Source: Incurvaria masculella (taxonomy: Eukaryota > Arthropoda > Insecta > Lepidoptera > Incurvariidae). Taken from it: a stretch of 64,000 nucleotides of DNA. Position 1 is the stretch's first letter. Every line of letters starts with the position of its first letter. The notes below the pieces were generated by a model. That model saw only the letters and a list, made by a program, of their open reading frames with translations, was not told the origin of the DNA and did not search any database. The stretch spans positions 15,089,001-15,153,000 of the forward strand of contig OX335652.1 of assembly GCA_946894095.1 (NCBI GenBank). Reading direction: 5' to 3'. Positions 21,936 through 32,624 of the stretch are shown here, in pieces. A program made the translations under genes and the position numbers.

Positions 21936-22899
21936 TATACAAAGCAAGCTACGATGGAGTAGAATCTACATTGTTTTATTCAATTTTACTGCAAATTCCA
22001 ATGCATTATTCATAGACAAAAACTACCTATGGACCGTACAGAAAATGGGCTTTTTATATTCCTCCACTGAAAACGTGGCCAAATGCAGTGATTTCTTTCT
22101 AAAGGCGGTTCGATATGGAGTAATAAATATTTTTAACAGCGAATCCCTATAAAAAGTGTAACTTTGTATCTGTGTGTGCTGACGCGTCCGAGAGGGATAG
22201 CCAGATCGCGACAAGCATGATAAATGAGGACCCCGGCCCTCAAGGGACTCCTACCAGGATCTAAGGAAAACCCTCTGCTGAAACGTATCCTTTGAGGATG
22301 AAATGGTTTCGCCGTTATCAACTTTATAGCGAAACGATAAAGTTCAAAACTGCTTAAAAACTTCAGAGGATGTGGTTTGATTCTGTTTAGCATTCTGCAG
22401 AAGATGCCCAAATTTTCTACATAGCTCGGTCGATTTTCAGTTCAATTATTATTATGTCATAAGAGTTATTTCAGCTTGATTTATCTTAACGGTTTGATAA
22501 GTAACCTATGAACACTAAGGGGCAAAAAGCAAATGTCGAAAGTCGGCCTGACTGGAACCTAGGCTTTAAGGCTAACGTGCTGCTGTAACGACGAACATAT
22601 TTTAAATAATGTATGATCTATTCCTTGATATGTTTTGTTGAAGAAAACACAAGAGATATATCTTATTCTTTCACACTCATTGCTGACTAGAATAAAAATG
22701 ACTGCGATAATTTATCATGAAAGTTTGTTTAAAAAAAAATCCATTTACTTCCAAAATACTATTTAGCCCCTATCTAGTTTAAGTCCTCAAAAAAGAATTA
22801 ACTTACTGCATTACGTTTACTCACTTCCCTGCCGAGGAATATCCCCCAAAGTACATATTTGGTGAATGACTGAGGTCGCATGTACTCCGGCCGGCATAG
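21936..22899. other. Non-coding stretch
   Basis: Overlapping minus-strand frames at 22023-22411 show no family features. No repeat is recognised. Confidence 0.45.
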
Positions 22900-23066
22900 T
22901 TTTTGGAGCCCCCTTACAAGCATACCTACATACCTTCAAGCCGCTTTCCCGGAGGGGTAGGTAGAGATGATATAGCGCCATACAGTACGATCACAGCACA
23001 CCTCTTTCGCTTCATCTCCTTGAAAGTTCAAAAGCCCATAGGGGTCATCGAGCACCTCGCTCAACA
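22900..23066 (+). repeat. Dispersed repeat, also at 52780-52945 on the minus strand
   Basis: CTTTCCCGGAGGGGTAGGTA, TACAGTACGATCACAGCA and the segments after them match the inverted 52.8-kb copy in the same order. The family is unknown to me and has no coding capacity. Confidence 0.55.
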
Positions 23067-23067
23067 T

Positions 23068-23404
23068 AAAAAACCAGCCAAGTGCGAGTCGGACTCGCAC
23101 ACGAAGGGTTCCGTACCATCGTACAAAAAAAATATGCAAAAAAGTCAGGTTTTGTATGGCCCCTTTAATTTTAATTATTTTTTAATGTTACCTATTTGTT
23201 GTTTTAGCGGCAAAATAAATACACACTCTGTGAAAATTTCAGCTTTCTATCTGTTACGGTTACTGAGATACAGCCCTGTGACAGACGGACGGACGGACGG
23301 ACGGACGGACGGACGGACGGACGGACGGACGGATGGACGGACGGACAGCGGAGGCTTAGTAATAGGGTTCCGTTTTCACCCTTTGGGTACGGAACCCTAA
23401 AAAA
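23068..23404 (+). mobile_element. MINE-like element, copy 3 (complete, long ACGG tract)
   Basis: It has an intact palindrome GTGCGAGTCGGACTCGCAC, the mid-block, then about 15 ACGG units (23284-23345, one GATGG variant) and an intact tail hairpin. The tract gives a spurious TDGR-repeat open frame. Confidence 0.95.
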
Positions 23405-24451
23405 CCTATCAAATGACTAATATGCAAAACGAAAAATCGCAAAATCACTCATCCACCCATCATCTCTCTGTCAATACATTAGAGACTAAAACATCGTGCG
23501 GTAAGACTGCGCTGTTGCATAAAGCAAACATTCCCTAAGTAGCTGGCAGTGCGAGGCTACACAAATCCGAGACGTGAATAAGTAGCGACATTTAGAAATT
23601 TAAATTTTATTTATATGGAAACACAAACAGACTTACGAATGATTTACACACACAGAAGAAAATAATTCAATAATGCATGTGTGTGCACCTAGCTCCTTAC
23701 GTTGTAATGGTGGCGTCTATTACTTTCGTAAATGTCGTTTTGGATCTTCTAATTTATTCGTATTATATTATAAAAAATAAACATACAATAATATGAAAAA
23801 AAAACAGTAATACTACTATTTGGTTGAGCTGAAGACTGAATAACAATCATCCAAAAAAACCCATTTATAATATCAGTGGAAGTAACGTATATGAAATCGT
23901 ACATTGTCCCCTCGTGGGTCTCCAACCGATTGTATCCGACTAAGGGATTAGAATCACGGCGCTATGACGTGGTATTTTTCGAGTTTTTATCTATCCAAAA
24001 TCACGCCGAAAGTGCCTCAAATGAACCTTGAGTAAATGTGTTCATTGCCTTCTCCTAGTCTTGGGTAGGACATTCAGCCTACTCGCTCTCTATTTTCGTT
24101 CGGTCGGCGTTTGTTTATTGTGGAACACACCGCACACGACACGTGACCCGTAGTTGTGTGGTCTCGCTCGAGACCATACAGACAGACTATACCTACATAC
24201 TGAAACCATTTTTAATTATCGCTCGGACAATGTAATTGAGAGGGGAACCCATTTGGAAGCAGATCTGTTTTCGCTTTGAAAACTAGTTCCTAAAATCGGT
24301 TCTGAATTTAGTGTAATAAATGAACTAATATTTCTAAAAGACCGAAGTTCAGAAATTGTACTAGCTCAAAGCGCTCCCTTTGATGACCGAGCAAGCCCAA
24401 CTCTACCTTCACCCGCAATACTTTAGAATTAGTTAGGTTTCACTACCACAG
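23405..24451. other. Non-coding stretch
   Basis: No gene or repeat family recognised. Confidence 0.5.
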
Positions 24452-24757
24452 TTTTAAGGTTCCGTACCCAAAGCGTGCCAACGGAACCCTATTACTAAGC
24501 CTCCGCTGTCCGTGATGTGTCTGTCTGTGACGGACACAGGGCTCTATCCCATGAACCGTAATAAGTAGGCAGCTGAAATTTTCGCCGAGTGTGTATATAT
24601 TTTGCCGCTATAACAACAAATAGGTAAAATATATAAATAATAAAACAAATATGGGGGACCCCATACAAAAAACGCGATTTTGTGATGTCAAATCTTGCGC
24701 GATGGTATGGCACGGAACCCTTCGTGAGCGAGTCCGACTCGCACTTGGCCGGTTTTT
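24452..24757 (-). mobile_element. MINE-like element, copy 4
   Basis: The tail hairpin is at 24456-24495 and the head palindrome, with one mismatch, at about 24725-24745. The ACGG tract is nearly lost (GTGATGTGTCTGTCTG). It is tandem and head-to-tail with the next copy. Confidence 0.92.
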
Positions 24758-25067
24758 AGGGTTCCGTTCCCAAAGGGTGCCAACGGAACCCTATTACTAA
24801 GCCTCCCCTGTCCGTCCGCCCATCCGCCCGTCCGTCCGTCCGTCCGTCCGTCTGTCACAGGGCTGTATCTCAGTAACCGTAACAGATAGGCAGCTGAAAT
24901 TTTCACAGAGTATGTATTTATTTTGCCGCTATAACAGCAAATAGGTAAGATTATAAAATTATTAAATTTTATAATCTTAAAAAAAACGTGATTTTTTGTA
25001 TTAAATATTTTACGATGGTACGGAACCCTTCGTGTGCGAGTCCGACTCGCACTTGGCCGGTTTTTTC
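24753..25067 (-). mobile_element. MINE-like element, copy 5
   Basis: It is complete on the minus strand, with the ACGG tract seen as CCGT units at 24811-24850. Its tail shares the T-run 24753-24757 with the head of copy 4. Confidence 0.94.
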
Positions 25068-25386
25068 GCTTCACATCGCTCCACTCGTCTCGTCGCGCGC
25101 AATGTTGCCTGTCCTGAGGTCGACAGCCCTGCGGTTAAGCTTCCGATGTGCAGCACTCAGCAAATATTTATTTAGCCGAGCTCGTATCCATTAAATGAGA
25201 AGAATTACTGCAACACTTGCCCAAACATGTAAATTTCCACTGGAAGAATTTCATATTTACTTTCGCCGTGCTGTGTAATAAAACGGTTAGTATACCTTGC
25301 TAGTAAACGTCGCATCATAAATGATTCTTCCATGGACATTAAATCTAAAAATATGCGTTGACTCAATATTTGGGTATAATTTTATG

Positions 25387-25925
25387 TTAAGGCGGCCCAA
25401 CCCGGCGGAACTAACTCATTCGCGGGCACGGTACAAAACCGTGCTGTTGCGCTCTGGGACCTTCTCTGTTTCAAAGAAAATGACAGGCTCCGTGATGAGG
25501 AAGATGCAACATGTCCACAAAAAAGACAATGTGCATAGTGTATGATTTGGTAAGATTTACGAAAATTTTAATTACGAAACGACTTATAGCTAAAAGTAAA
25601 CCACGACCGCTGTAGTCAGAAATCTAACAAAAACCAAATAGATTATAAATCTTGATTAAATAAGCTATGTCTGATGACTAATTTTTTTAAGATGTTCTTA
25701 CTTTATCATTGCGTAATCCACCTCCAAATTTATTGTATAAAACGCGCAAAAAATTCGAACTTTCGGACCTTATAACTTAGAAACCAAACACAATTTTACA
25801 ATGCCAACGGTCATCAGACATCTAGTTAGATCAAATAAAACTATTTTGAGCAAAAATTGGGATCTCTGACAAGAAATATGGGCGTGATCTTCTTTCCCCG
25901 TTTGTATGGGGAGTTGAGCGGGATG
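25387..25925. mobile_element. TTAA-flanked MITE, copy 2, right end lost
   Basis: TTAA 25387-25390 and GGCGGCCCAACCCGG start the copy. The body matches copy 1. The right inverted repeat is broken after GAGCGGGATG and the final TTAA is absent. Confidence 0.85.
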
Positions 25926-26283
25926 TGGAAAAATAATAGTAAGCTACGTTTACAACGAACACTGTGGTGCAGATAAAGCAGAACTATCTTTCCATGTATA
26001 GAAGATTTTTGAATGTAATGAAATGAACATTGTATTTGAATAATTATTATATTTTCTTTCATTTTCTATTTTTTTTGACGGTTATTTTGTATGCTTGCAT
26101 TGCTGATTTTGTAAAATTTTAGTGTAGCTATAGTTTAATTAAAAGTCTAGACTTAAGTGAGCCTCTGGTCATGATAACGACGGATACTTAACTTGTTATG
26201 CTTTAATTTAATTTAATGTAAATGTTTGACGATTTCTAGTGTTCCCTGCGTCCCAAAGGAGGATAAATAAATACAATTACATT
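25926..26283. other. Non-coding stretch
   Basis: The 3' part (26165-26283) with AATTTAATTTAATG and GGATAAATAAATAC could be a LINE tail, but nothing confirms it. Confidence 0.35.
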
Positions 26284-26595
26284 TAAAATTACACAACTAC
26301 CGTCATGATATCAGCCCAACACAACATTACCGCAAAAATTAGTTCAACCAAAAATGGTGGTTTCAACCATCTTTTCATCCAATGCGCTGGTACTAACCTA
26401 GCGGACTTGACCCTGCCACCTAGTAGGGGAAGGGAACTTACAGATTTACATGCATTCCGAACAATGTAACAGCTCGCGTTTATGCCTATGTAAATGCACT
26501 TATTCAATTCAAAAATATAAAGAAAGTGGTGCACGAACGCGGCCATGATTTGGACTAGTGACCTCTGGGATTCAAGGCAATTCAAGTGTTAATTA
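26284..26595 (-). mobile_element. SINE-A copy (tRNA-head type)
   Basis: The minus strand has the head with GACCTCTGGG-type and decayed B-box motifs, GTGCACCACTTTC, a body with CCATTTTTGG, and the 3' motif TGACGGTAGTTGTG. The poly(A) tail is lost. Confidence 0.75.
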
Positions 26596-26602
26596 TCTAC
26601 AC

Positions 26603-26848
26603 AGGATTCTAACGGAGGTATGGTATAAACGTTAAATAGGTATTCCTTGATATATTTGGAAAAAAGTTAGATAACATTTGTGTTATACGACTTGAAAAAA
26701 ATCTTCCTCCCCACACATTTATATAAATACCTACATACGCAATCTATGGAGAGGACGAATTTTTTGTCGTACAACAAAATATTGTCGACCTTTTTTGATC
26801 CAAATATGCCTAGGAATACGTTTGGACCATACCTCCGTCAGCAACAGC
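26603..26848. mobile_element. MITE with ACGGAGGTATGG terminal inverted repeats
   Basis: AACGGAGGTATGGTATAAACG at the left is the inverse of GTTTGGACCATACCTCCGT at the right. CTTGATATATTTGGA at the left pairs with TCCAAATATGCCTAGG at the right. A half copy lies at 12660. Confidence 0.75.
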
Positions 26849-26899
26849 TTTCATAATTTTACTTTGAAAACCATGCCAAAAACAGGAATACAGTACGAG

Positions 26900-27270
26900 A
26901 GTTCACATGTAAATGCCAGCAGCCTGTAAGAAACCTTCGGAAAATCTGGCAAGCGTACCACGACAAACATTGCCTCGCCTCGGAGCGGCCTCATCAGATC
27001 CGCCGCGGGCGGCGGCAAGAATCAACAGAGGTGATAATTTTTCGTAGTCCACGAAACAAAATTTCCACTTTCCGCCCTCATTGGCGATGCAGGCGGCGTC
27101 TCCGGGCCGAGCCGGAAGTGGACCGCGCGCAATCATCGGAACGGCTTTCGATGAGTGGAGCGTCGTTATGCGTGCTTTATGGGAGCGTTTTCCTAACTGA
27201 CCGATACGGTGCCCCAACCGCGACCCTCCCGGATTGTGTTCGACGCTTCGGAATGCTATCTTCTCGTCGG
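26900..27270. other. GC-rich segment open on both strands
   Basis: CpG-dense around 26960-27250. The minus strand is open from 27217 to 26903 and the plus strand from 27031. Neither product is recognisable. It could be a promoter or first exon, and compositional openness is enough to explain the frames. Confidence 0.3.
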
Positions 27271-27290
27271 CTGTGTTTCGGTTTTTTTAT

Positions 27291-27345
27291 TTTTAGGGTT
27301 CCGTACCCAAAGGTTGAAAACGGAACCCTACTACTAAGCCTGTCT
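27291..27345 (-). mobile_element. MINE-like element, copy 6 (tail fragment)
   Basis: Only the tail hairpin AGGGTTCCGTACCC ... GGAACCCTA and CTAAGCCT remain. Confidence 0.85.
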
Positions 27346-28003
27346 ATACATATTATATGTTACCAATATTCTAGTGCGGTACCAGTGCAAACTTAAAGTT
27401 TACTTTTGTGTTAGTATTATCGCAGCACTCCTCACCCACGTACGAGGTGAGCAGCGCGACGCCTCACAATTTCACATATAATAAATTTATTGGCAGGTAC
27501 TTGCTGAAAATCAGCACCTTGCAGTCAGCTCAACTCAGGTAGTACTCGCCGCTTAGGAATTATGCTGAGCTAGCACCTTTTGGTATACAATTACCTCATT
27601 AGGATGCATTAAATGTATGATAGGTTATTTTTAAACATTTCTAAATTGTACCTAATTGTTGTTTTTGTTGCCAATAAAAGAATTTGAATTTGAATTTGAA
27701 TTTGTCTTACTGTCTTACTAGCAAACATTTTAAACATCGCTATTACTCCGGTATTTCTGGCTCTCCGGTACTTCTAGCTAGAAATAGCGATAGTAAACAT
27801 TTTTAAATAATGTAATGAAAGTATATAATAATTAAGGCAGATAAAGTAGTTATTTTTCGGTTCTACGCAGACATCACGTTTGTTCAAAATCGCGGCACAC
27901 ATGCTTAGTGCGAAAAGTATGTTTTTAGTTACTTTTTCCACATAGAAATGGTGTAATGGGCACAAAAACATGAAGCGTTCCTGAAACACGAATTACGTTT
28001 TAC
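27346..28003. other. Non-coding stretch with a LINE-like 3' tail
   Basis: 27600-27705 ends in CCAATAAAAGAATTTG and a (TTGAAT)4 repeat, typical of insect non-LTR 3' ends. No coding remnant is seen upstream of it. Confidence 0.35.
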
Positions 28004-28100
28004 CTTTTTTTTATGTAACCTGACATGAATAGCAAATATCACACTAATATCGTCATGATATTAGCCCAATACACCACATTCTCGAAGGAATAAGATTCGG
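28004..28100 (-). mobile_element. SINE-A 3' fragment
   Basis: A T-run is followed by ATGTAACCTGACATG, then CGTCATGATATTAGCCCAA, in the order of the SINE-A 3' end. It is 5'-truncated. Confidence 0.75.
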
Positions 28101-28317
28101 TCACCTATAAGAAAAATGTTCTGAGAATGACCACTTTATTAAATATTTTCTAAACACACAAACATCTTCTCCAAATATTATCATTGTTTATTTCATTCGA
28201 TACAAATCGTATGCACATAAGTGGTGTTATTCTGGCATATCCTACCTGGCATAACCTATAATAATTAACGACAAACTTGGGCACAATAACCATTTATACG
28301 TACTTTGTACGCGAAAA

Positions 28318-28602
28318 ACACTGGGCGCGGTCTGATTTTGGATTGGTGGTCATTCGACATTTAAGACTGGCCTTGGTTCAGATTCCACATAAAACTATAA
28401 ATGCCCTTTCCTTCCTTAAGACCTTTACGTAACCCAACTCTAGCATGGAATGTAATACGGTTGAAGCGGCAATGAAAATTATCAATCCAGTTCAATATAG
28501 CCTTATAATATAACGACGGTCCTGGCATGGCACCTGGTTCTCACGTGATCTGTTGGGGCAATATCATAACAGCAGTCTGGTATTAACCATCCATTCAGTT
28601 CT
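28318..28602 (+). mobile_element. SINE-A, 5S-head type, diverged
   Basis: GGGCGCGGTCTG and GGATTGGTGGTCATTCGAC retain the 5S-like end. It is followed by the shared body (GAAGCGGCAATGAAAATTAT, GGTCCTGGCATGGCACC). Confidence 0.72.
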
Positions 28603-29160
28603 ACTATCGTACCCTCTGAAACCTGGAAAATATCATCTGACATCTAAGTACAAATGTTACGGCGAACGTTTCGGTCGCGTTCAAGCTATGAATAATGTCC
28701 ACTTTGTACCCAATAAAACTTTCCCTCCCTTTTCAGATTCGCCGATATCGGAAACAAAGGCGCTGGGCTCACTTTTTTGTCATTATAATAATGCCTTCGG
28801 AAATGGTCAGGGATTCGATATTTCCCGATTGGAGTAAATGGAATGGAGTCGGACTGGGCTTTGTTCCCGAGTTTTTATAAGTTTCATCGGCCCCTAATTG
28901 AGGCATGGTATTATTAAAAACTTCATTACACAAATAATAGGACATTTGAATTGATACTCTTAATATAAGTTTCCATAATATACTAAGATAAGTTCTTAAT
29001 TGTTATAGAGTCTGACTATTAACTTTAACCGTGACGCGAGCGACTTCTGAGCAGGCAGCGTGGACGTGAGGTTTTGGTTATCTGCCGGGAACTATACCTC
29101 ATATTTTGCTTAATTTATAAAGATAGTGCTTCATTTTACATGCAATATGTAATATTAGAC
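28603..29160. other. Non-coding stretch
   Basis: Two overlapping + frames at 28553-28880 begin inside the SINE and show no known family. Confidence 0.4.
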
Positions 29161-29292
29161 TAGGAGGTCGCGACAAAAATGGTAACGATAACGTAAATGG
29201 CTGAAACGGGTATCACGGGATAAAGACCAACCCTCTGAAGCTAAATGTGTCAGTCTGCCTGTTCCAAGTGGTTGCGTTACGTAGATAATGCG
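29161..29292 (+). repeat. Dispersed repeat, second copy at 53905-54032
   Basis: The blocks CGATAACGTAAATGGC, GACCAACCCTCTGA, TGTCAGTCTGCCTG and CCAAGTGGTTGCGTTAC occur in the same order and spacing at both loci. Confidence 0.8.
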
Positions 29293-29394
29293 CCTTAAAA
29301 ACTAGTTATGGTCACAAAATATATATATGATAAGGTAAATGGATGCAAATACCGAAGCATGAAAGTATCAGTACATACTTGCTTAGCAATACAA

Positions 29395-29490
29395 AAACCG
29401 AACAAACATTTGGTTGCATTTCGTAGTTCGAGAATCGAACCAAGGGCCCCGAACTACGCCCATTACCCTCGGCTGCAGTCATTTAACCTA
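29395..29490 (-). repeat. Possible tRNA-like SINE head
   Basis: The minus strand carries a B-box-like GGTTCGATTCTCG (about 29429-29441) with AGCCGAGGGTAATGG upstream. No A-box is convincing. Confidence 0.3.
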
Positions 29491-29736
29491 ACTAAAAGAG
29501 AGTTTTAAATCAAAAGAAAAGCTCACTCGTTACTAAAATTGTTGTTAATGCACCTTTACATGACACGACAACAGGCTTCAGATAACACGAAAATGCACGA
29601 GAATTCTGTCCTATCCAGCCATCGATCCAGAATCAAAGCATCGAATTAGACAAAGACGGAATTAATTCGGAAGCTATTATATATATATATTAGCGTACAA
29701 TACATGTTAGGTCGACATACTTGAAATCATTTTGCG

Positions 29737-29985
29737 ACTTTTTGTATAGAGGGGATGAGGAACTAATATTTGAACATATATAGTTTGGTTTTGTAAGATC
29801 AATTTCTATCTCAACTAGTTATAAAATGCAATTTCTGCCTTTTATTTGTCTGCAAATCTTAGCCAATTTAAATAAAGTTTTATAGGTAAATTAATTAACG
29901 TTAACAAATGAACGTGAACTAATTCAGCCTGACATCCGTCCAAAGTGACATTGACCCGAGCGAACCAGGATATCTCAGCTAGTCT
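29737..29985 (+). mobile_element. Lep1-like Helitron 3' end, copy 2
   Basis: It ends ACATTGACCCGAGCGAACC ... TCTCAGCTAGT at about 29984, which is the CTAG(T) terminus expected for Lep1/Helitrons. Its upstream portion is diverged from the other copies and the 5' boundary is uncertain. Confidence 0.55.
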
Positions 29986-30700
29986 AATATATAAGTCATC
30001 TCAAACCAAACTGTTGACCTATAGTGTTGAGTAAACTTCGAATCGCTAGCAGTCGCCCTTCTGAGCGCATTAGTTGGTAAGTCCCAATAAGTGGGGGGCA
30101 CAGGGTGTCTTGCCGGTTTATGTACAACCCTGGCTGGTTCAATGGTTTCTCCTAACTTGTGCCTCCATTACCATGCTTGTACCAACCGTTTACAGTCGCA
30201 ATGATGAAGTGATTTTTGATAATAACAAAATATATATTTTTAAAATTGCAGGTCTTAATCATTAAAACATACAAAAAACATGGTTCTAAGTAATTGGGTG
30301 AACTTTTAGCCCCATAAATTAATGTTTTTTTTTTTTTATACCTAGCCTAAATCCGATCTGCTCAATCTGTTTCAAGTTCTTTTATTTAGAAAACAACCAT
30401 TCTGGTGTAAATGAAATCGGCATGAAAATCAGGTGATTCTGTTCAAATGGCTTTGATTGTGGATACTCAAAAGAGAAAACCTTCACCAGACACCTATTTT
30501 CGATACATAGTGAGTCTTATTTTTAATAAAAAAGATATTTTAATTAGCATCATAATAAAATTTATTACTTAAATTACATCTCTTTGCAAGTACTGATAAC
30601 CCCTAATATCCTCATAACATGGTTTTGTTTGTCATTGATTTGAACAACAAAATGGTCCAAATATTTATAACTTCACGTAATCTGTCCATAAGCGGTGTTC
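29986..30700. other. Non-coding stretch
   Basis: No recognised feature. A frame at 30074-30265 has no family similarity that I can see. Confidence 0.4.
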
Positions 30701-30707
30701 TTTTACA

Positions 30708-30905
30708 GTAATGTTACACTTTGGCAATATGTATCAATGGTGTGGGAAGTCTGATATGCAACCCTTTGCACTGCGAGTGGATTATGGAGGGCCGAACTCC
30801 GTACAATATAGAGGAGAGCCAATCTCTGCCCCGGTTCTGATTAAGGCTCCGACTGACGCCAGCATTCAGCCAACAAAGGATAATGGCGATTTTCTGAGGC
30901 ATTGA
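30708..30905 (+). other. Unassigned open segment after an acceptor-like site
   Basis: TTCTTTTACAG ends near 30708. ATG 30711 opens 64 codons to a stop, and the minus strand is open over the same span (30902-30714). The composition differs from the surroundings. It could be an exon or part of an unidentified repeat. I recognise neither product. Confidence 0.25.
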
Positions 30906-31099
30906 GTTTGCTTAAGAGTTCACTGTTGTGCGGGTGTGAAAATCGAGGGCGGCAAAGCGAAATTTAGGTTTTTGACCTGTAAAATCTTCTATCTGAAGCG
31001 AATTAATAATTTTGTTGCGCTTATTCACTAGATATATATGTGATCTTGTTCCAAAAAAAAGGAAATTGCCTAAATCATTTATAGTTTTAAAGCGCCGTC

Positions 31100-31253
31100 T
31101 TAGCCCCGGTTGCACGAAGAAACGGCTGAGATAATCAATGTTCAAACGCGTCATTTTTAGTCATCCGCATAGAGTTCCTTCCATACTGTCTACACAAAGA
31201 TCATACTTTGACGTTGATTTTGATTTTTCGTCCTTTCGTGCACTCGGCCCTTA
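31100..31253. mobile_element. PIF/Harbinger-like MITE, copy 1
   Basis: TTA at 31100-31102 and 31251-31253 flanks inverted ends GCCCCGGTTGCACGAAG / CTTTCGTGCACTCGGCCC. A 3-bp TWA duplication is typical of PIF/Harbinger. A second copy lies at 61182. Confidence 0.75.
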
Positions 31254-31442
31254 GTAATAGGTGTTTACAAACATACATATTTTTTAGAATGTAAGCAACT
31301 CATTAAAACCGTTTTACGGTCATACATTAGATAAAAGTCTAAACTTAGATACTTCGATTTTTGATCAGTGTATATTCTTAAGCAACGCTAAGATAAAACA
31401 AAAACAAACCCAAAATATTGGAGGTTAGCGTCATATTGAACC

Positions 31443-31992
31443 TTAAGGTGGCCCAACCCGACGGGCCTAACTCATTCGCGGGCACGGTACAAAACCGTGC
31501 TGTTGCGCTCTGGGACCTTCTCTGTTTCAAAGAATAAGACAGGCTCCGTGATGAGGAAGATGCAACATGTCCACAAAAAAGGCAATGTGCATAGAGTATG
31601 ATTTGGTAAGATTTTCGAAAATTTTAATTTAAAAACAACTTATAGCTAAAAGTAAACGACGACCGCTGTAGTAAAAAATCGAACAAAAACCAAATAGATT
31701 ATAAATCTTGATTAAATAAGCTATGTCTGATGACTAATCTTTTTAAGATGTTCTTACTTTATCATTGCGTAATCCACTTCCAAAGTTATTGCATAAAACG
31801 CGCGAAAAATGCGAACTTTCGGACCTTATAACTTAGAAACCAAACACAATTTTACAATGCCAATGGTCATCAGACATCTAGTTCGATCAAATAAAGCTAT
31901 TTTGAGCAAAATTTAAGATCTCTGACAAGAAATATGGGCGTGATCTTCTTTCCCCTTTTGTATGGGAAGATGAGCGGGATGGGCCACCTTAA
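31443..31992. mobile_element. TTAA-flanked MITE, copy 3 (complete)
   Basis: TTAA 31443-31446 and 31989-31992 bound GGTGGCCCAACCCG ... GGGATGGGCCACC. The body is collinear with copy 1 and the length is the same (550). Confidence 0.92.
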
Positions 31993-31994
31993 TG

Positions 31995-32404
31995 AGCTCA
32001 CTCGGTGGATCCAAGCTTATTTGCTTATGCCATCTCATCTCTGTTTACCTCCTCCGGGCATTAAAATGACTAAATGACAAATGGATTTAAAGTTGCAACT
32101 GCTTCTTCCATACTGCGACCGTAGCAACGTAATCGCCCGACCGAAGGCTATCGTCCGCTGGTTTGCAAGCCGGTGGTTGTAGGGGCTCCATGTCGGTGTC
32201 GGAAGTAATTGGAACGCCGTTGGCTGCGTCTGTGGGGACAATCAAGGGAACGTGACGGGAAATCCGATGATCTCTATACAATGCCCACTGAACATAGATG
32301 GATAGATCATATGCAATTGAAAAAGATTGCAGATATTCGTGTAGGAAAATGATGATGATTTAAATCCATACAATCTAAGGGTTTCGCCATTTTATCCTTT
32401 CTAG
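31995..32404. other. Stretch with an unassigned minus-strand frame
   Basis: 32281-32087 on the minus strand is open and less AT-rich than the flanks (Pro/Asp-rich, for example RSGDYVATVAVWKK). It may be a retroelement relic, but I recognise no motif. Confidence 0.22.
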
Positions 32405-32624
32405 AAATACAGGGGTCGCCTTCATAAAGTCCAAAAAGCATAAGGTCCAAAACCCAAAACATCCAAAAGTATGTATTTTTGCATATATTTATAAATGCAA
32501 ATATTATAATCTAACCTAACCTAACCTAACCTAATTGAAAAAGTTCCGAATTCATTAGTGTTTTGGACGGTATGGGTTTTGGACTTTGTGCTTTTTGAAC
32601 TTTATGATGCGTCCCCAAATACAG
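32405..32624. mobile_element. MITE with 8-bp target duplication around telomere-like repeats
   Basis: AAATACAG is repeated exactly at 32405-32412 and 32617-32624. The element 32413-32616 has arms of about 55 bp: GGGTCGCCTTCATAAAG inverse to CTTTATGATGCGTCCCC, and CCAAAACCCA inverse to TGGGTTTTGG. The 8-bp duplication suggests hAT or a similar superfamily. The centre holds (TAACC)n. Confidence 0.85.
32512..32536. repeat. Insect-telomere-like (CCTAA)n tract
   Basis: Four CCTAA units in a row, the complement of the insect telomere repeat TTAGG, lie between the arms of the 32.4-kb MITE. Confidence 0.85.

Noticed and set aside
22903..23400. 165-residue open frame with repeated TDGR units
   Set aside because: The repeat is the (ACGG)n tract read as codons, within a MINE-like element. 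The frame begins in an unrelated repeat.
32512..32536. Interstitial telomere from an old chromosome end
   Set aside because: Only four units, and they lie inside a MITE with its own target-site duplication, which explains them better.
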